Source: Holosporaceae bacterium (GTDB lineage: Bacteria; Pseudomonadota; Alphaproteobacteria; UBA3830). Taken from it: 14,912 nucleotides of DNA. Below the pieces are notes generated by a model. It was given only the letters and a program-made list of their open reading frames with translations. It was not told the origin of the DNA and did not search any database. The stretch covers positions 1-14,912 of the forward strand of contig JAISMI010000082.1 in NCBI GenBank assembly GCA_031276835.1, written 5' to 3'. Position 1 is the stretch's first letter; every line of letters starts with the position of its first letter. A program made the position numbers and the translations under genes. Shown in pieces: positions 7,290 through 13,520 of the stretch.

Positions 7290-7324
7290 TATGATAAAAT
7301 TTATATTAATATGTTTTTATCATA
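7290..7324. repeat. Nested AT-rich palindrome upstream of the small secreted gene
   Basis: TATGATAAAA (7290-7299) and TTTTATCATA (7315-7324) are perfect 10-bp inverted repeats. Between them ATATTAATAT (7303-7312) is itself a perfect palindrome on nearly the same centre, so 15 of about 17 half-site positions are symmetric. It lies 25-59 bp upstream of the minus-strand start at 7265. It could be an operator for a dimeric regulator or a cruciform/leader hairpin. No T-run follows, so a terminator is unlikely. Confidence 0.5.
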
Positions 7325-7446
7325 AATAATCGGTTAATAGAAAAATTATTTTATGAGTTTTAATAAAAAAGCAAAGAATAAAAACATATTAGCTTCCAAT
7401 CTTCCACATTGGAGGCGAGGATGCATATAAATTGACATTTTATATC

Positions 7447-7488
7447 ATGGCGAAAATCAAGCGAGATTCGAACCGCCAGGTATTTTCA
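7447..7488 (-). pseudogene. Possible tRNA 3'-end remnant (T-arm-like)
   Basis: On the minus strand the sequence GGCGGTTCGAATCTCGC contains the tRNA T-loop consensus GGTTCGAATC. A GAAAAT/ATTTTC pair encloses it and a CCA follows at 7449-7447, so it resembles a minimal acceptor plus T arm. The T stem pairs only with a one-base shift, and no D or anticodon arm is visible upstream on that strand. It is therefore not a functional tRNA; it may be a remnant or a chance match. Confidence 0.25.
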
Positions 7489-7561
7489 TTTTTTCTTCTA
7501 TGATTTGTCGATAAAACGCTCGGTAATTTAATTATATTTGGTAAAAATATATTCAGATGAA

Positions 7562-7590
7562 ATAAAAACTCCGACGCGAACGTCGGAGTT
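7562..7590 (-). terminator. Rho-independent terminator of the rplKAJL cluster
   Basis: A perfect 10-bp stem (AACTCCGACG, 7567-7576; CGTCGGAGTT, 7581-7590) with a 4-nt loop is followed on the minus strand by TTTTTATTTC. It lies about 45 nt past the rplL stop codon, in the right orientation to end that transcript. A smaller stem (7612-7625) stands between it and rplL. Confidence 0.9.
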
Positions 7591-7635
7591 GCGAATTAGA
7601 TTTATTTTTTCCCGAATAGTTTCGGAAAACGTTTT

Positions 7636-8010
7636 TTATTTCAATTCGACTTTAGCGCCGGCGGCCTCCAATTTCGCTTTTAGACTGTTGGCTTCATCTT
7701 TGGATACGGCTTCTTTGATTGTTTTTGGAGCCGATTCGACGATTGCTTTTGCCTCCGTCAATCCGAGTCCGGTAATTTCTCTTACAACTTTAATAACGCC
7801 GATTTTTCCCGCGCCGGTCTCCGCCAGGATAACGTCAAACTCCGTTTTTTCCTCTTCGACGGCGACGGCGGTAGGAGCGGCGACAGCCACGGCCGCTGGA
7901 GCGGCGGCGGAAACTCCCCAGGTCTCTTCCAACTTTTTGCTCAGCTCGGCGGCCTCTAGAACCGTAAGCTTTGATAACTCTTCAACTATTTTATCTAAAT
8001 TTGCAGCCAT
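7636..8010 (-). CDS. rplL: 50S ribosomal protein bL12 (L7/L12)
   Basis: bL12 forms the dimers of the ribosomal stalk that recruit translational GTPases. All three parts are visible in 124 residues: the N-terminal dimerisation domain that binds L10 (1-33, [20 protein letters not shown]), an Ala/Val-rich hinge (about 34-52), and the C-terminal factor-binding domain ([20 protein letters not shown], then [19 protein letters not shown] and [12 protein letters not shown]). The length is typical. A GGAGG Shine-Dalgarno (minus strand, near 8021) precedes the ATG. It is the last gene of the minus-strand cluster, 19 nt after rplJ, and is followed by a strong terminator instead of rpoB. Confidence 0.98.
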   Translation of the reverse strand: MAANLDKIVEELSKLTVLEAAELSKKLEETWGVSAAAPAAVAVAAPTAVAVEEEKTEFDVILAETGAGKIGVIKVVREITGLGLTEAKAIVESAPKTIKEAVSKDEANSLKAKLEAAGAKVELK

Positions 8011-8029
8011 TTTCTTTTTCCTCCATTAA

Positions 8030-8539
8030 TTATTTTTCAGAATAGCCTTTTAGGACGCGGGCAATCTGACATGCCGGCGCCTGCAGCAGCGTAGCCATAC
8101 GTTGCGCCGGCGTTTGAATGACGGCGATAATTTTGGCTCGCAACTCGTCCATGGACGGCAGTTGAGCCAACGTCTTAACATCCAACGCGCCCAATAACCT
8201 CCCATCGTATCCTCCGCAGACGACGACAACCTTATCGTCGCTTTGGGAAGCGTACTCGGATATAACCTTCGCAGAACCGGTTATATCTCTAGAAAACACC
8301 AGCGCCGTCTGTCCGCTTAAATGCGGAAGTATGCACTTGAAGTTCGTATCTTCTATCGCCAATCTTGCCAATGTATTTTTAGAAACAAGATAGGCGGAAG
8401 AAACGTCTCTTAGTCGTCTTCTAAGATTTTCCGTCTCTGTGACAGTCATTTTATTTTGATTAACGACGAAAACGGCTTCGCTTTCCTGAAAGCGTTTCCT
8501 TATTTTCGCGATCACGTCTGATTTTTCATTTCTCTTCAT
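8030..8539 (-). CDS. rplJ: 50S ribosomal protein uL10
   Basis: uL10 anchors the L7/L12 dimers to the ribosome and, as the L10(L12)n complex, represses its own operon by binding the leader RNA. The 169-residue protein has the family core (KNTLARLAIEDTNF, then SGQTALVFSRD). Its C-terminal helix, which carries the L12-binding sites, is recognisable (RMATLLQAPACQIARVLKGY). The ATG at 8539 is preferred because GGAGAG lies 6-7 nt upstream. The upstream in-frame GTG at 8551 would overlap that Shine-Dalgarno. It is preceded by a 127-nt leader after rplA that contains the L10-binding motif, and is followed after 19 nt by rplL. Confidence 0.96.
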   Translation of the reverse strand: MKRNEKSDVIAKIRKRFQESEAVFVVNQNKMTVTETENLRRRLRDVSSAYLVSKNTLARLAIEDTNFKCILPHLSGQTALVFSRDITGSAKVISEYASQSDDKVVVVCGGYDGRLLGALDVKTLAQLPSMDELRAKIIAVIQTPAQRMATLLQAPACQIARVLKGYSEK

Positions 8540-8551
8540 TGTTCTCTCCAC

Positions 8552-8660
8552 AACAAAATTTCAAGAGAGAATATCGAAAACATGAATAACGGGAATAAAT
8601 CCAGCCAATCTACAACGGCATTTTTAAGCTATTCGCACCGATGGTCTTCGATAGACTTCT
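8552..8660 (-). promoter_or_regulatory. L10 leader (ribosomal protein autoregulatory RNA)
   Basis: The rplA-rplJ spacer carries, on the minus strand, a stem CTATCG/CGAATAG (one bulged A) enclosing AAGACCATCGGTG, over plus-strand 8629-8654. This matches the conserved AGAC...GGUG internal-loop/kink-turn arrangement of bacterial L10 leaders, bound by the L10(L12)n complex to repress rplJ-rplL translation. Its position directly upstream of rplJ is the standard one. The outer boundaries are approximate; the motif is the well-supported part. Confidence 0.75.
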
Positions 8661-8666
8661 TAAAGG

Positions 8667-9365
8667 TTAAAAACCGAGCGCCTCGGCGGCGTCCAATTTC
8701 AAGCCGAGCCCCATAGTACTGGAAATCGTTATGGATTTCAAGTAGGATCCCTTTATGCCGTTCGGCTTGGCCTTCACCACCGCTCCTACGAAGGCTTTTA
8801 TATTTTCTTCAATTTTTTCTTTCGCGAAACTTAGTTTGCATAGTCCGGCGTGGACGATTCCGGTCTTATCCAGACGATATTCCACCTGTCCGGCTTTAGA
8901 ATTTTTCACGGCGGCCACGACGTTAGGGGTGACCGTGCCCAATTTCGGATTAGGCATAAGTCCCTTTGGTCCTAATATTTTACCCAAACGGCCCGCGACT
9001 CCCATCATGTCCGGACTGGCAATACAAATTTCGAATTCTATGTCTCCGGACGTGATTTTTTCCGCCAAATCTTCGGCTCCAACGAAATCGGCGCCGGCGG
9101 CCAGCGCGTCGTCGGCTGCTTTTCCTCTGGCAAACACGGCGACGCGGGTCGTTTTTCCGGTTCCCGAAGGCATTGCCACCATTCCTCGAATATTCTGATC
9201 TGCGGCGCGAGGATCGACGTTTAGATTGATGGCGATTTCCACCGTTTCGTCAAATTTACAGGACGTATTTTCCTTTAAAAAAGAAACCGCCTCCGAAAGA
9301 CTGAAAACTTTACTTACCTCCAATTTGGCGGCCATTTTTTTATATCTTTTTCTCGAACGAGCCAT
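8667..9365 (-). CDS. rplA: 50S ribosomal protein uL1
   Basis: uL1 forms the L1 stalk that guides deacylated tRNA from the E site, and can repress the rplK-rplA mRNA by mimicry of its rRNA site. The 232-residue protein shows the family landmarks: VEIAINLNVDPRAADQNIRG, VAMPSGTGKTTRVAVFA, the signature ILGPKGLMPNPKLGTVT, and the C-terminal SYLKSITISSTMGLGLKLD. The length is normal. The start codon shares one base with the rplK stop (TAATG), and a GGAGG lies 10 nt upstream inside rplK, so the two are translationally coupled. Confidence 0.98.
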   Translation of the reverse strand: MARSRKRYKKMAAKLEVSKVFSLSEAVSFLKENTSCKFDETVEIAINLNVDPRAADQNIRGMVAMPSGTGKTTRVAVFARGKAADDALAAGADFVGAEDLAEKITSGDIEFEICIASPDMMGVAGRLGKILGPKGLMPNPKLGTVTPNVVAAVKNSKAGQVEYRLDKTGIVHAGLCKLSFAKEKIEENIKAFVGAVVKAKPNGIKGSYLKSITISSTMGLGLKLDAAEALGF

Positions 9366-9796
9366 TATTGTATAACCTCCAACCCCATTGAACGAGCCGA
9401 TCCTATGACCATCATACTGGCGGCGTCGACGTCGTTTGCGTTTAAATCTTTCATTTTTTTCTCGGCGATTTCTCTTACCTGAGCCATTGTTACGCTGCCG
9501 ACGTTAGCGCTTTTTCCCGTGGTCGCGGCGCCTTTGGCAACGCCGGCGGCCTGCTTCAGGAAATACGAAACCGGAGGAAGTTTAATGACAAAGGAAAAAG
9601 TTCTGTCTCCATAGGCCGTTATTACGACCGGAAGAGGAGTGCCCGCCTCGTACGACTGCGTTTGCGCATTGAACGCCTTGCAAAACTCCATAATACTTAA
9701 ACCTCTTTGTCCCAACGCCGGCCCGATAGGAGGCGACGGATTCGCTTTTCCAGCTGGCACTTGCAATTTTATGTATCCTACAATTTTTTTAGCCAT
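9365..9796 (-). CDS. rplK: 50S ribosomal protein uL11
   Basis: uL11 binds the GTPase-associated region of 23S rRNA with L10 and takes part in factor-dependent GTP hydrolysis and stringent-response sensing. The 143 residues include the proline-rich N-terminal domain ([20 protein letters not shown]) and the RNA-binding C-terminal domain ([20 protein letters not shown] and [17 protein letters not shown]). It is the first gene of the minus-strand cluster. GGTGA lies about 4-8 nt before the ATG. secE and nusG, the usual upstream neighbours, are absent; the next gene upstream is the divergent rplI. Confidence 0.98.
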   Translation of the reverse strand: MAKKIVGYIKLQVPAGKANPSPPIGPALGQRGLSIMEFCKAFNAQTQSYEAGTPLPVVITAYGDRTFSFVIKLPPVSYFLKQAAGVAKGAATTGKSANVGSVTMAQVREIAEKKMKDLNANDVDAASMMVIGSARSMGLEVIQ

Positions 9797-9831
9797 AAAT
9801 CACCAATAATAACGTCCATTTTAGATATTGC

Positions 9832-9860
9832 CTTTTATCACATCGCCGTTGGTTCTGCAA
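9832..9860 (-). promoter_or_regulatory. Candidate promoter for rplKAJL
   Basis: On the minus strand TTGCAG (9860-9855) and TAAAAG (9837-9832) are separated by 17 bp, upstream of rplK. The fit to a sigma-70 promoter is moderate and other A/T-rich alternatives exist nearby (for example around 9870-9890). Confidence 0.3.
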
Positions 9861-9919
9861 TATCGAACAATATTTTTATATAGTTTTAAATAAGCGTGTT
9901 GATTTGTGCTTTTGTGCCG

Positions 9920-9948
9920 TTGCATTATCAATTAGCCTCTTATATAGT
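9920..9948 (+). promoter_or_regulatory. Candidate sigma-70 promoter for rplI
   Basis: TTGCAT (9920-9925) and TATAGT (9943-9948) stand 17 bp apart in the 198-bp divergent interval, about 47 bp before the rplI start. This would give a short leader containing AGAGG (9985-9989), 5 nt before the ATG. Confidence 0.5.
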
Positions 9949-9994
9949 ACTTTTTGATTTTGGTAATAGGATTTAAGGAAATTCAGAGGCGAAT

Positions 9995-10525
9995 ATGGAA
10001 CATATCGAGGTTATTTTATTGCAGAGAGTTGCAAAATTAGGACAAATCGGAGACGTCATTAGAGTAAAGCCAGGGTTTGCAAGAAATTATCTACTGCCAA
10101 AAAAGATTGCTCTAAGGGCAACAAAAGAAAATATGAAATATTTTGAGGATAAAAAATCTCAAATCGAGGCTGCAAACGCTGAAAGCAGAGCTGAAGCTCA
10201 GAAAATAGCGGAAAAAATGGAAAATTTATCCATCTCTATGGTTCGTCAGGCGAGCGACAAGGGCCAGTTGTACGGATCCGTCACCAGCAGGGACGTCGCG
10301 ATGGCGGTAAAGGAGGCTGGTTTTACTATTACGGCCGGACAGGTCAACTTAAATATTCCGATCAAGTCGTTGGGCATGTACGACGTCGTCGTCGATTTGC
10401 ATCCAGAGGTGTCCGTCGCGGTGAAATTGAGCGTCGCCAAGTCCGAGGAAGAGGCTCGGCAGCAGATTTCAGAAGAAATTTTGCAGGAAGACTTAAATAA
10501 AGACGCGAATGCAGTAGAGGAATGA
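9995..10525 (+). CDS. rplI: 50S ribosomal protein bL9
   Basis: bL9 binds 23S rRNA domain V near the L1 stalk base and helps maintain reading frame. The N-terminal domain has the family signature (GDVIRVKPGFARNYLLPKKI). A long connecting helix (about 45-80) and the C-terminal domain (DKGQLYGSVTSRDVA and GMYDVVVDLHPEVSVAVKL) follow. At 176 residues it is longer than E. coli L9 (about 149), because of an acidic C-terminal tail (QISEEILQEDLNKDANAVEE) of a kind also seen in other alphaproteobacteria. It is separated from rpsF-rpsR, its usual partners, and instead heads an operon: its stop overlaps the next gene's start (ATGA). Confidence 0.97.
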   Translation: MEHIEVILLQRVAKLGQIGDVIRVKPGFARNYLLPKKIALRATKENMKYFEDKKSQIEAANAESRAEAQKIAEKMENLSISMVRQASDKGQLYGSVTSRDVAMAVKEAGFTITAGQVNLNIPIKSLGMYDVVVDLHPEVSVAVKLSVAKSEEEARQQISEEILQEDLNKDANAVEE

Positions 10526-10887
10526 AACAATTTTTAACTCCTGAAGATATAAATTTTTTGGAGGAAAAGTTAAAAGCCTCTTCTCCGGATCCCTGGAGCG
10601 TTCTTGAAAATGACTCCGTAGACGCCGTATGGGTTGTTCCCAGCGTGGAAGGCAATCCGATTGCCCTCTTCGACTACAGAAGCCGAAAACAAAACGGCGC
10701 TGACGCTCATTTCGTAGCGTCCGCAAGAAATTATTTCGGCGTCATGATCGAAGAAATAAAAAATCTTAGAAAAAGAATTTTGGAATTAATTCAGTCCAAT
10801 AACGTCGAAGTACAGAAGCGTCTGGATTTGCAAACGGAGCTGAACGAACTGAAAAAAATACTAAGACAAAGCAATGAAGCTAATTAA
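10522..10887 (+). CDS. Ead/Ea22-like small coiled-coil protein, function unknown
   Basis: This 121-residue cytoplasmic protein resembles the phage Ead/Ea22-like family and its chromosomal relatives. It has an SPDPW motif (21-25; usually PGPW in the family), then IALFDYRSRKQNGADAHFVA and SARNYFGVMIEEIKNLR (about 47-83), matching the DAxFIAxAR...LLxEIxxLR pattern I know from such proteins. A C-terminal coiled coil (about 74-117) with heptad-like Leu/Ile spacing follows. The assignment is by eye, and the biochemical role of the family is unknown to me. It overlaps rplI by 4 nt (ATGA) and the KimA-like gene by 14 nt, so all three are probably translated from one mRNA. No membrane segment or signal peptide is present. 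A coiled-coil regulator of the neighbouring transporter is possible but untested. Confidence 0.6.
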   Translation: MKQFLTPEDINFLEEKLKASSPDPWSVLENDSVDAVWVVPSVEGNPIALFDYRSRKQNGADAHFVASARNYFGVMIEEIKNLRKRILELIQSNNVEVQKRLDLQTELNELKKILRQSNEAN

Positions 10888-12709
10888 TCTTATTTTTGGC
10901 GATCCGTTAAAAACAGAAAATATAGTATCCGAAAGATTAACGAAAACCAAAGCGTTGGCGATTTTTTCCTCCGATGTTCTATCGTCGGTGGCCTACGCTA
11001 CCGAAGAGATCTTATTGGCTCTTGGTTTGCTATTTTCCTTTTTTTTCTCGTTGCCAATTGCCGGTACCATAGTTGGATTGCTGTTTGTGATATCTATTTC
11101 CTATTGGCAGACTATAGAAGCCTATCCGAACGGCGGCGGGGCGTTTGTGGTGGCGAAAGACAATCTTGGAGAATTTTTCGGACTAATAGCCGGCGCCGCT
11201 CTTCTAATAGACTATACGCTTACGGTAACAGTGAGTCTCTCCGCTGGAGCGAACGCAATCATATCGGCGTTTCCGTCTCTGGCCGGTAATACGGCGTCCA
11301 TTTGCCTGAGCGCGTTACTTGTGGTGGTCGTATCGAATTTGCGAGGAACAAAGGAGTCCGCCAGCGCGCTCTCCATTCCGACTTACTTTTTTATAGGACT
11401 GGTATTCCTGATGATCGTCTGCGGAACGTTTTCCTCCTATACGCCTCCCAAATCTTTGCCGAAAAAATTGTCGGAGCCAATGTCTTTGATGGTTTTTATG
11501 CTGGTTTTAAGAGCTTTTGCATCCGGATGTTCCCTCCTTACCGGAATTGATACCATTGCCAGCGGCGTAACCGCCTTTAAAAAGCCCCAATATAAAAATG
11601 CTCAAATTACCCTATTATTTATGGCCGTTATTTTGTCGTCCATGTTTTTGGGTATTACCTTTTTGGCGCACAAATATCGCGTAACTTCTCTGGAAAACGA
11701 AACTGTCGTCTCCCAGATAGCAAAAAATGTGTTTGGATGCGGTTTTTTATACTATTGTGTACAATTTGCAACGGCTTGCATATTGTTTTTGGCGGCAAAT
11801 ACGGCATTTTCCGGATTTCCAAGATTGGCCGGCATATTAGCCAAGGAAAAATACATTCCCACTCGCTTTGCGAAACTGGGGGATCGCTTAGCTTTCAGTA
11901 ATGGAATAGCGCTTTTGGCTCTAGTGGTTACGTTTCTCATAATAATATTCAACGGAAATTGCCATTCGCTGATTCCGCTATATTCCCTCGGAGTTTTTAC
12001 TTCATTTACTCTATCGCAGGCGGGAATGGTCCGCTATTGGATAAAAAATCGAAGAGATAATTGGCACGTAAAGGTCGCCCTTAACGCGTTTGGAGCTCTG
12101 GCGACTTTCGTTACGTTACTCATAATCATAGACAGTAAATTTATGCAAGGGGCGTGGATAGTAGTTCTTTTGATTCCGATTTTGTTTTGCGTCTTTAGAA
12201 AAATAAATCGCCGCTATGCGGCCACTAACGTTGAGCTGGATTTAAAAAATGGAGGCGTCGGAGAGCTGCTGAAACCCATAAAAAACGCTCAACCCAAAGT
12301 CGTTGTTCCGGTTTCGCGAATTCATAAGGGAACTCTTGCGGCGCTCAGATTCGCCGCGTCTTTGTCCAACGATGTTATGGCGGTGGCGGTAAGCATTAAT
12401 CAAAGGGAAATAGATCGGTTGAAGCTTACCTGGAGATCTATGAATTTTTCAATTCCATTGGCGTTGCTAGAATCGCCGTATCGTTCCGTGGTCAATCCAT
12501 TTTTGGATTTTCTATACGAACAGGACGAGCGCGATCCGGAAAAAGGAAAGGCGATAGTGGTAATGCCGAGTTTCGTTCCAGGAAAATTTTGGCAGAATAT
12601 CCTACACAATCAAACGGCGACAATTTTTAAAACGGCTCTTCTCTACAGAAAGCAAAAAAGCGAACAGACTCGTATAATTGTTGAAATTCCGTATCAGATG
12701 AAAATTTAG
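10874..12709 (+). CDS. kimA: KimA-type potassium:proton symporter (APC superfamily, YdaO-like)
   Basis: This 611-residue inner-membrane protein closely follows the architecture and N-terminus of Bacillus subtilis KimA. PLKTENIVSERLTKTKALAI is followed by FSSDVLSSVAYATEEILLAL and AYPNGGGAFVVAKDNLG, then about 12 APC-fold helices to about residue 455. A cytoplasmic USP-like domain (about 472-600, KVVVPVSRIHKGTLAALRFA) follows. KimA is a high-affinity K+/H+ symporter. By eye, Asp34, Tyr41 and Asp113 line up with residues that I recall as K+-site residues in KimA (Asp36, Tyr43, Asp117), so transport of K+ is plausible. Related APC permeases can carry amino acids, so the substrate is inferred. The ATG lies inside the upstream gene (14-nt overlap) with no strong Shine-Dalgarno, so translation is probably coupled. 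The length matches KimA (about 607). Confidence 0.8.
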   Translation: MKLINLIFGDPLKTENIVSERLTKTKALAIFSSDVLSSVAYATEEILLALGLLFSFFFSLPIAGTIVGLLFVISISYWQTIEAYPNGGGAFVVAKDNLGEFFGLIAGAALLIDYTLTVTVSLSAGANAIISAFPSLAGNTASICLSALLVVVVSNLRGTKESASALSIPTYFFIGLVFLMIVCGTFSSYTPPKSLPKKLSEPMSLMVFMLVLRAFASGCSLLTGIDTIASGVTAFKKPQYKNAQITLLFMAVILSSMFLGITFLAHKYRVTSLENETVVSQIAKNVFGCGFLYYCVQFATACILFLAANTAFSGFPRLAGILAKEKYIPTRFAKLGDRLAFSNGIALLALVVTFLIIIFNGNCHSLIPLYSLGVFTSFTLSQAGMVRYWIKNRRDNWHVKVALNAFGALATFVTLLIIIDSKFMQGAWIVVLLIPILFCVFRKINRRYAATNVELDLKNGGVGELLKPIKNAQPKVVVPVSRIHKGTLAALRFAASLSNDVMAVAVSINQREIDRLKLTWRSMNFSIPLALLESPYRSVVNPFLDFLYEQDERDPEKGKAIVVMPSFVPGKFWQNILHNQTATIFKTALLYRKQKSEQTRIIVEIPYQMKI

Positions 12710-12731
12710 AAATCGAAAAATTTTGCAATCT

Positions 12732-12769
12732 AGGCGGGCGATGCTATACATATCGGATTTTTTTGTTTA
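12732..12769 (+). terminator. Weak T-rich terminator candidate after kimA
   Basis: CGAT...ATCG stands before a GATTTTTTTG run about 35-55 nt after the kimA stop. The stem is only 4-5 bp and the loop about 8-10 nt, so it is a weak candidate. The rest of the 73-nt gap before fzlA holds no other clear signal, and the Shine-Dalgarno there is also weak. Confidence 0.25.
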
Positions 12770-12782
12770 TATTTGACGAGTT

Positions 12783-13451
12783 ATGCGTAAATTATATCAT
12801 TATCCGCTATGCGCTTTTTGTAGATTAGTCCGTATTTATCTAAAGGAAAAAGCGCTAGATTTCGAGTTGATCATTGATCCGCCTTGGAATAGAAAACAAA
12901 TGTTTTCGGAACGGCATGTTTTTTCGGATTTGCCGACTTTAGTGGATTCGGACGGCATTGTGCTCGAAGGATGGTACTCCATAATTGAACATATGGAGCG
13001 ATTGCATAGAAATAATTCTCTCCTGGGAGGAACTCCCAAGGAAACGGCCGAATCCCGCAGAATTATAATCCTATTCAACGAAATGTTTTTTTCGGACGTC
13101 GTCAAAAATATTGTCTTCGAAAAAGTAATTAAGAAGCATATGGAACGCTCTTCTCCCGATTCTTCCAACATAAGAAAGGGCAACGGCGACATAGCAAAAT
13201 ATTTTGATTACATATCGTGGCTTATGGATCACAGAAATTATTTGGCCGGAGATAGATTTTCTCTTGCAGATATTGCCGCCGCCTCGCAAATTTCATGCGT
13301 GGACTACGTCGGATCAATAAAATGGGACGATTATCCCGACGTGAAAGATTGGTATGTGAGAATAAAGTCCCGTCCTTCGTTTCGGGATATACTGCTAGAC
13401 AGAGTTCCAAACGTTAATCCTCCGACCTACTATCAAGAACTTGATTTTTAA
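12783..13451 (+). CDS. fzlA: FzlA-type FtsZ-binding protein (glutathione S-transferase fold)
   Basis: FzlA is an alphaproteobacterial GST-fold protein that binds FtsZ filaments and activates septal cell-wall synthesis in Caulobacter. The 222-residue protein has an N-terminal thioredoxin-like half (RKLYHYPLCAFCRLVRIYLK with PPWNRKQ, 1-75) and a helical GST C-terminal half (RNYLAGDRFSLADIAAASQ). It also has the tail DRVPNVNPPTYYQELDF. That conserved terminal DRVPxxxPPxxYxxLDF segment distinguishes FzlA from ordinary GSTs. The active-site region has a CxxC (C10, C13), a glutaredoxin-like feature, although Caulobacter FzlA does not behave as a GSH enzyme. It is a single gene between kimA and a kinase. 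An ordinary GST or stringent-starvation-type protein is the alternative. Confidence 0.82.
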   Translation: MRKLYHYPLCAFCRLVRIYLKEKALDFELIIDPPWNRKQMFSERHVFSDLPTLVDSDGIVLEGWYSIIEHMERLHRNNSLLGGTPKETAESRRIIILFNEMFFSDVVKNIVFEKVIKKHMERSSPDSSNIRKGNGDIAKYFDYISWLMDHRNYLAGDRFSLADIAAASQISCVDYVGSIKWDDYPDVKDWYVRIKSRPSFRDILLDRVPNVNPPTYYQELDF

Positions 13452-13520
13452 TATTTGCACAGTCATAAAAAATGTTGTACTTTTTTGTAATTGTTAGATC
13501 GTTATCCATGAAGGACTAAC

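Larger units (their letters stand above)
7272..7635. other. 364-nt non-coding interval between the small secreted gene and rplL
   Basis: No convincing protein gene lies here. From left to right it holds the Shine-Dalgarno repeat (7271-7282), the nested palindrome (7290-7324), and an A/T-rich stretch (7325-7390). Next come a stem CTTCCAAT/ATTGGAGG (7393-7415, one G-U pair in plus-strand RNA), a tRNA T-arm-like sequence (about 7461-7477), and the strong minus-strand terminator (7562-7590). Last is a small stem CCGAA/TTCGG (7612-7625) just after rplL. Two mini-frames (ATG 7421, four codons; ATG 7447, 18 codons) are too short and unlike anything known to be called genes. Confidence 0.7.

Noticed and set aside
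7393..7432. Hairpin hiding GGAGG before ATG 7421 (a leader-peptide-like arrangement)
   Set aside because: The frame has only four codons (MHIN) and no regulated gene follows on the plus strand, so an attenuator is not supported.
7447..7503. 18-codon frame starting MAKIKRDSNRQ
   Set aside because: It is too short, has no clear Shine-Dalgarno, and overlaps the tRNA-like segment; a perfect TTGACA at 7432 has no matching -10 at proper spacing.
7538..8029. 163-codon plus-strand open frame
   Set aside because: It is the antisense of rplL, and its Ala-rich centre mirrors the L12 hinge region.
8755..9198. 147-codon plus-strand open frame
   Set aside because: It is antisense to rplA, which is unmistakable by its uL1 signature.
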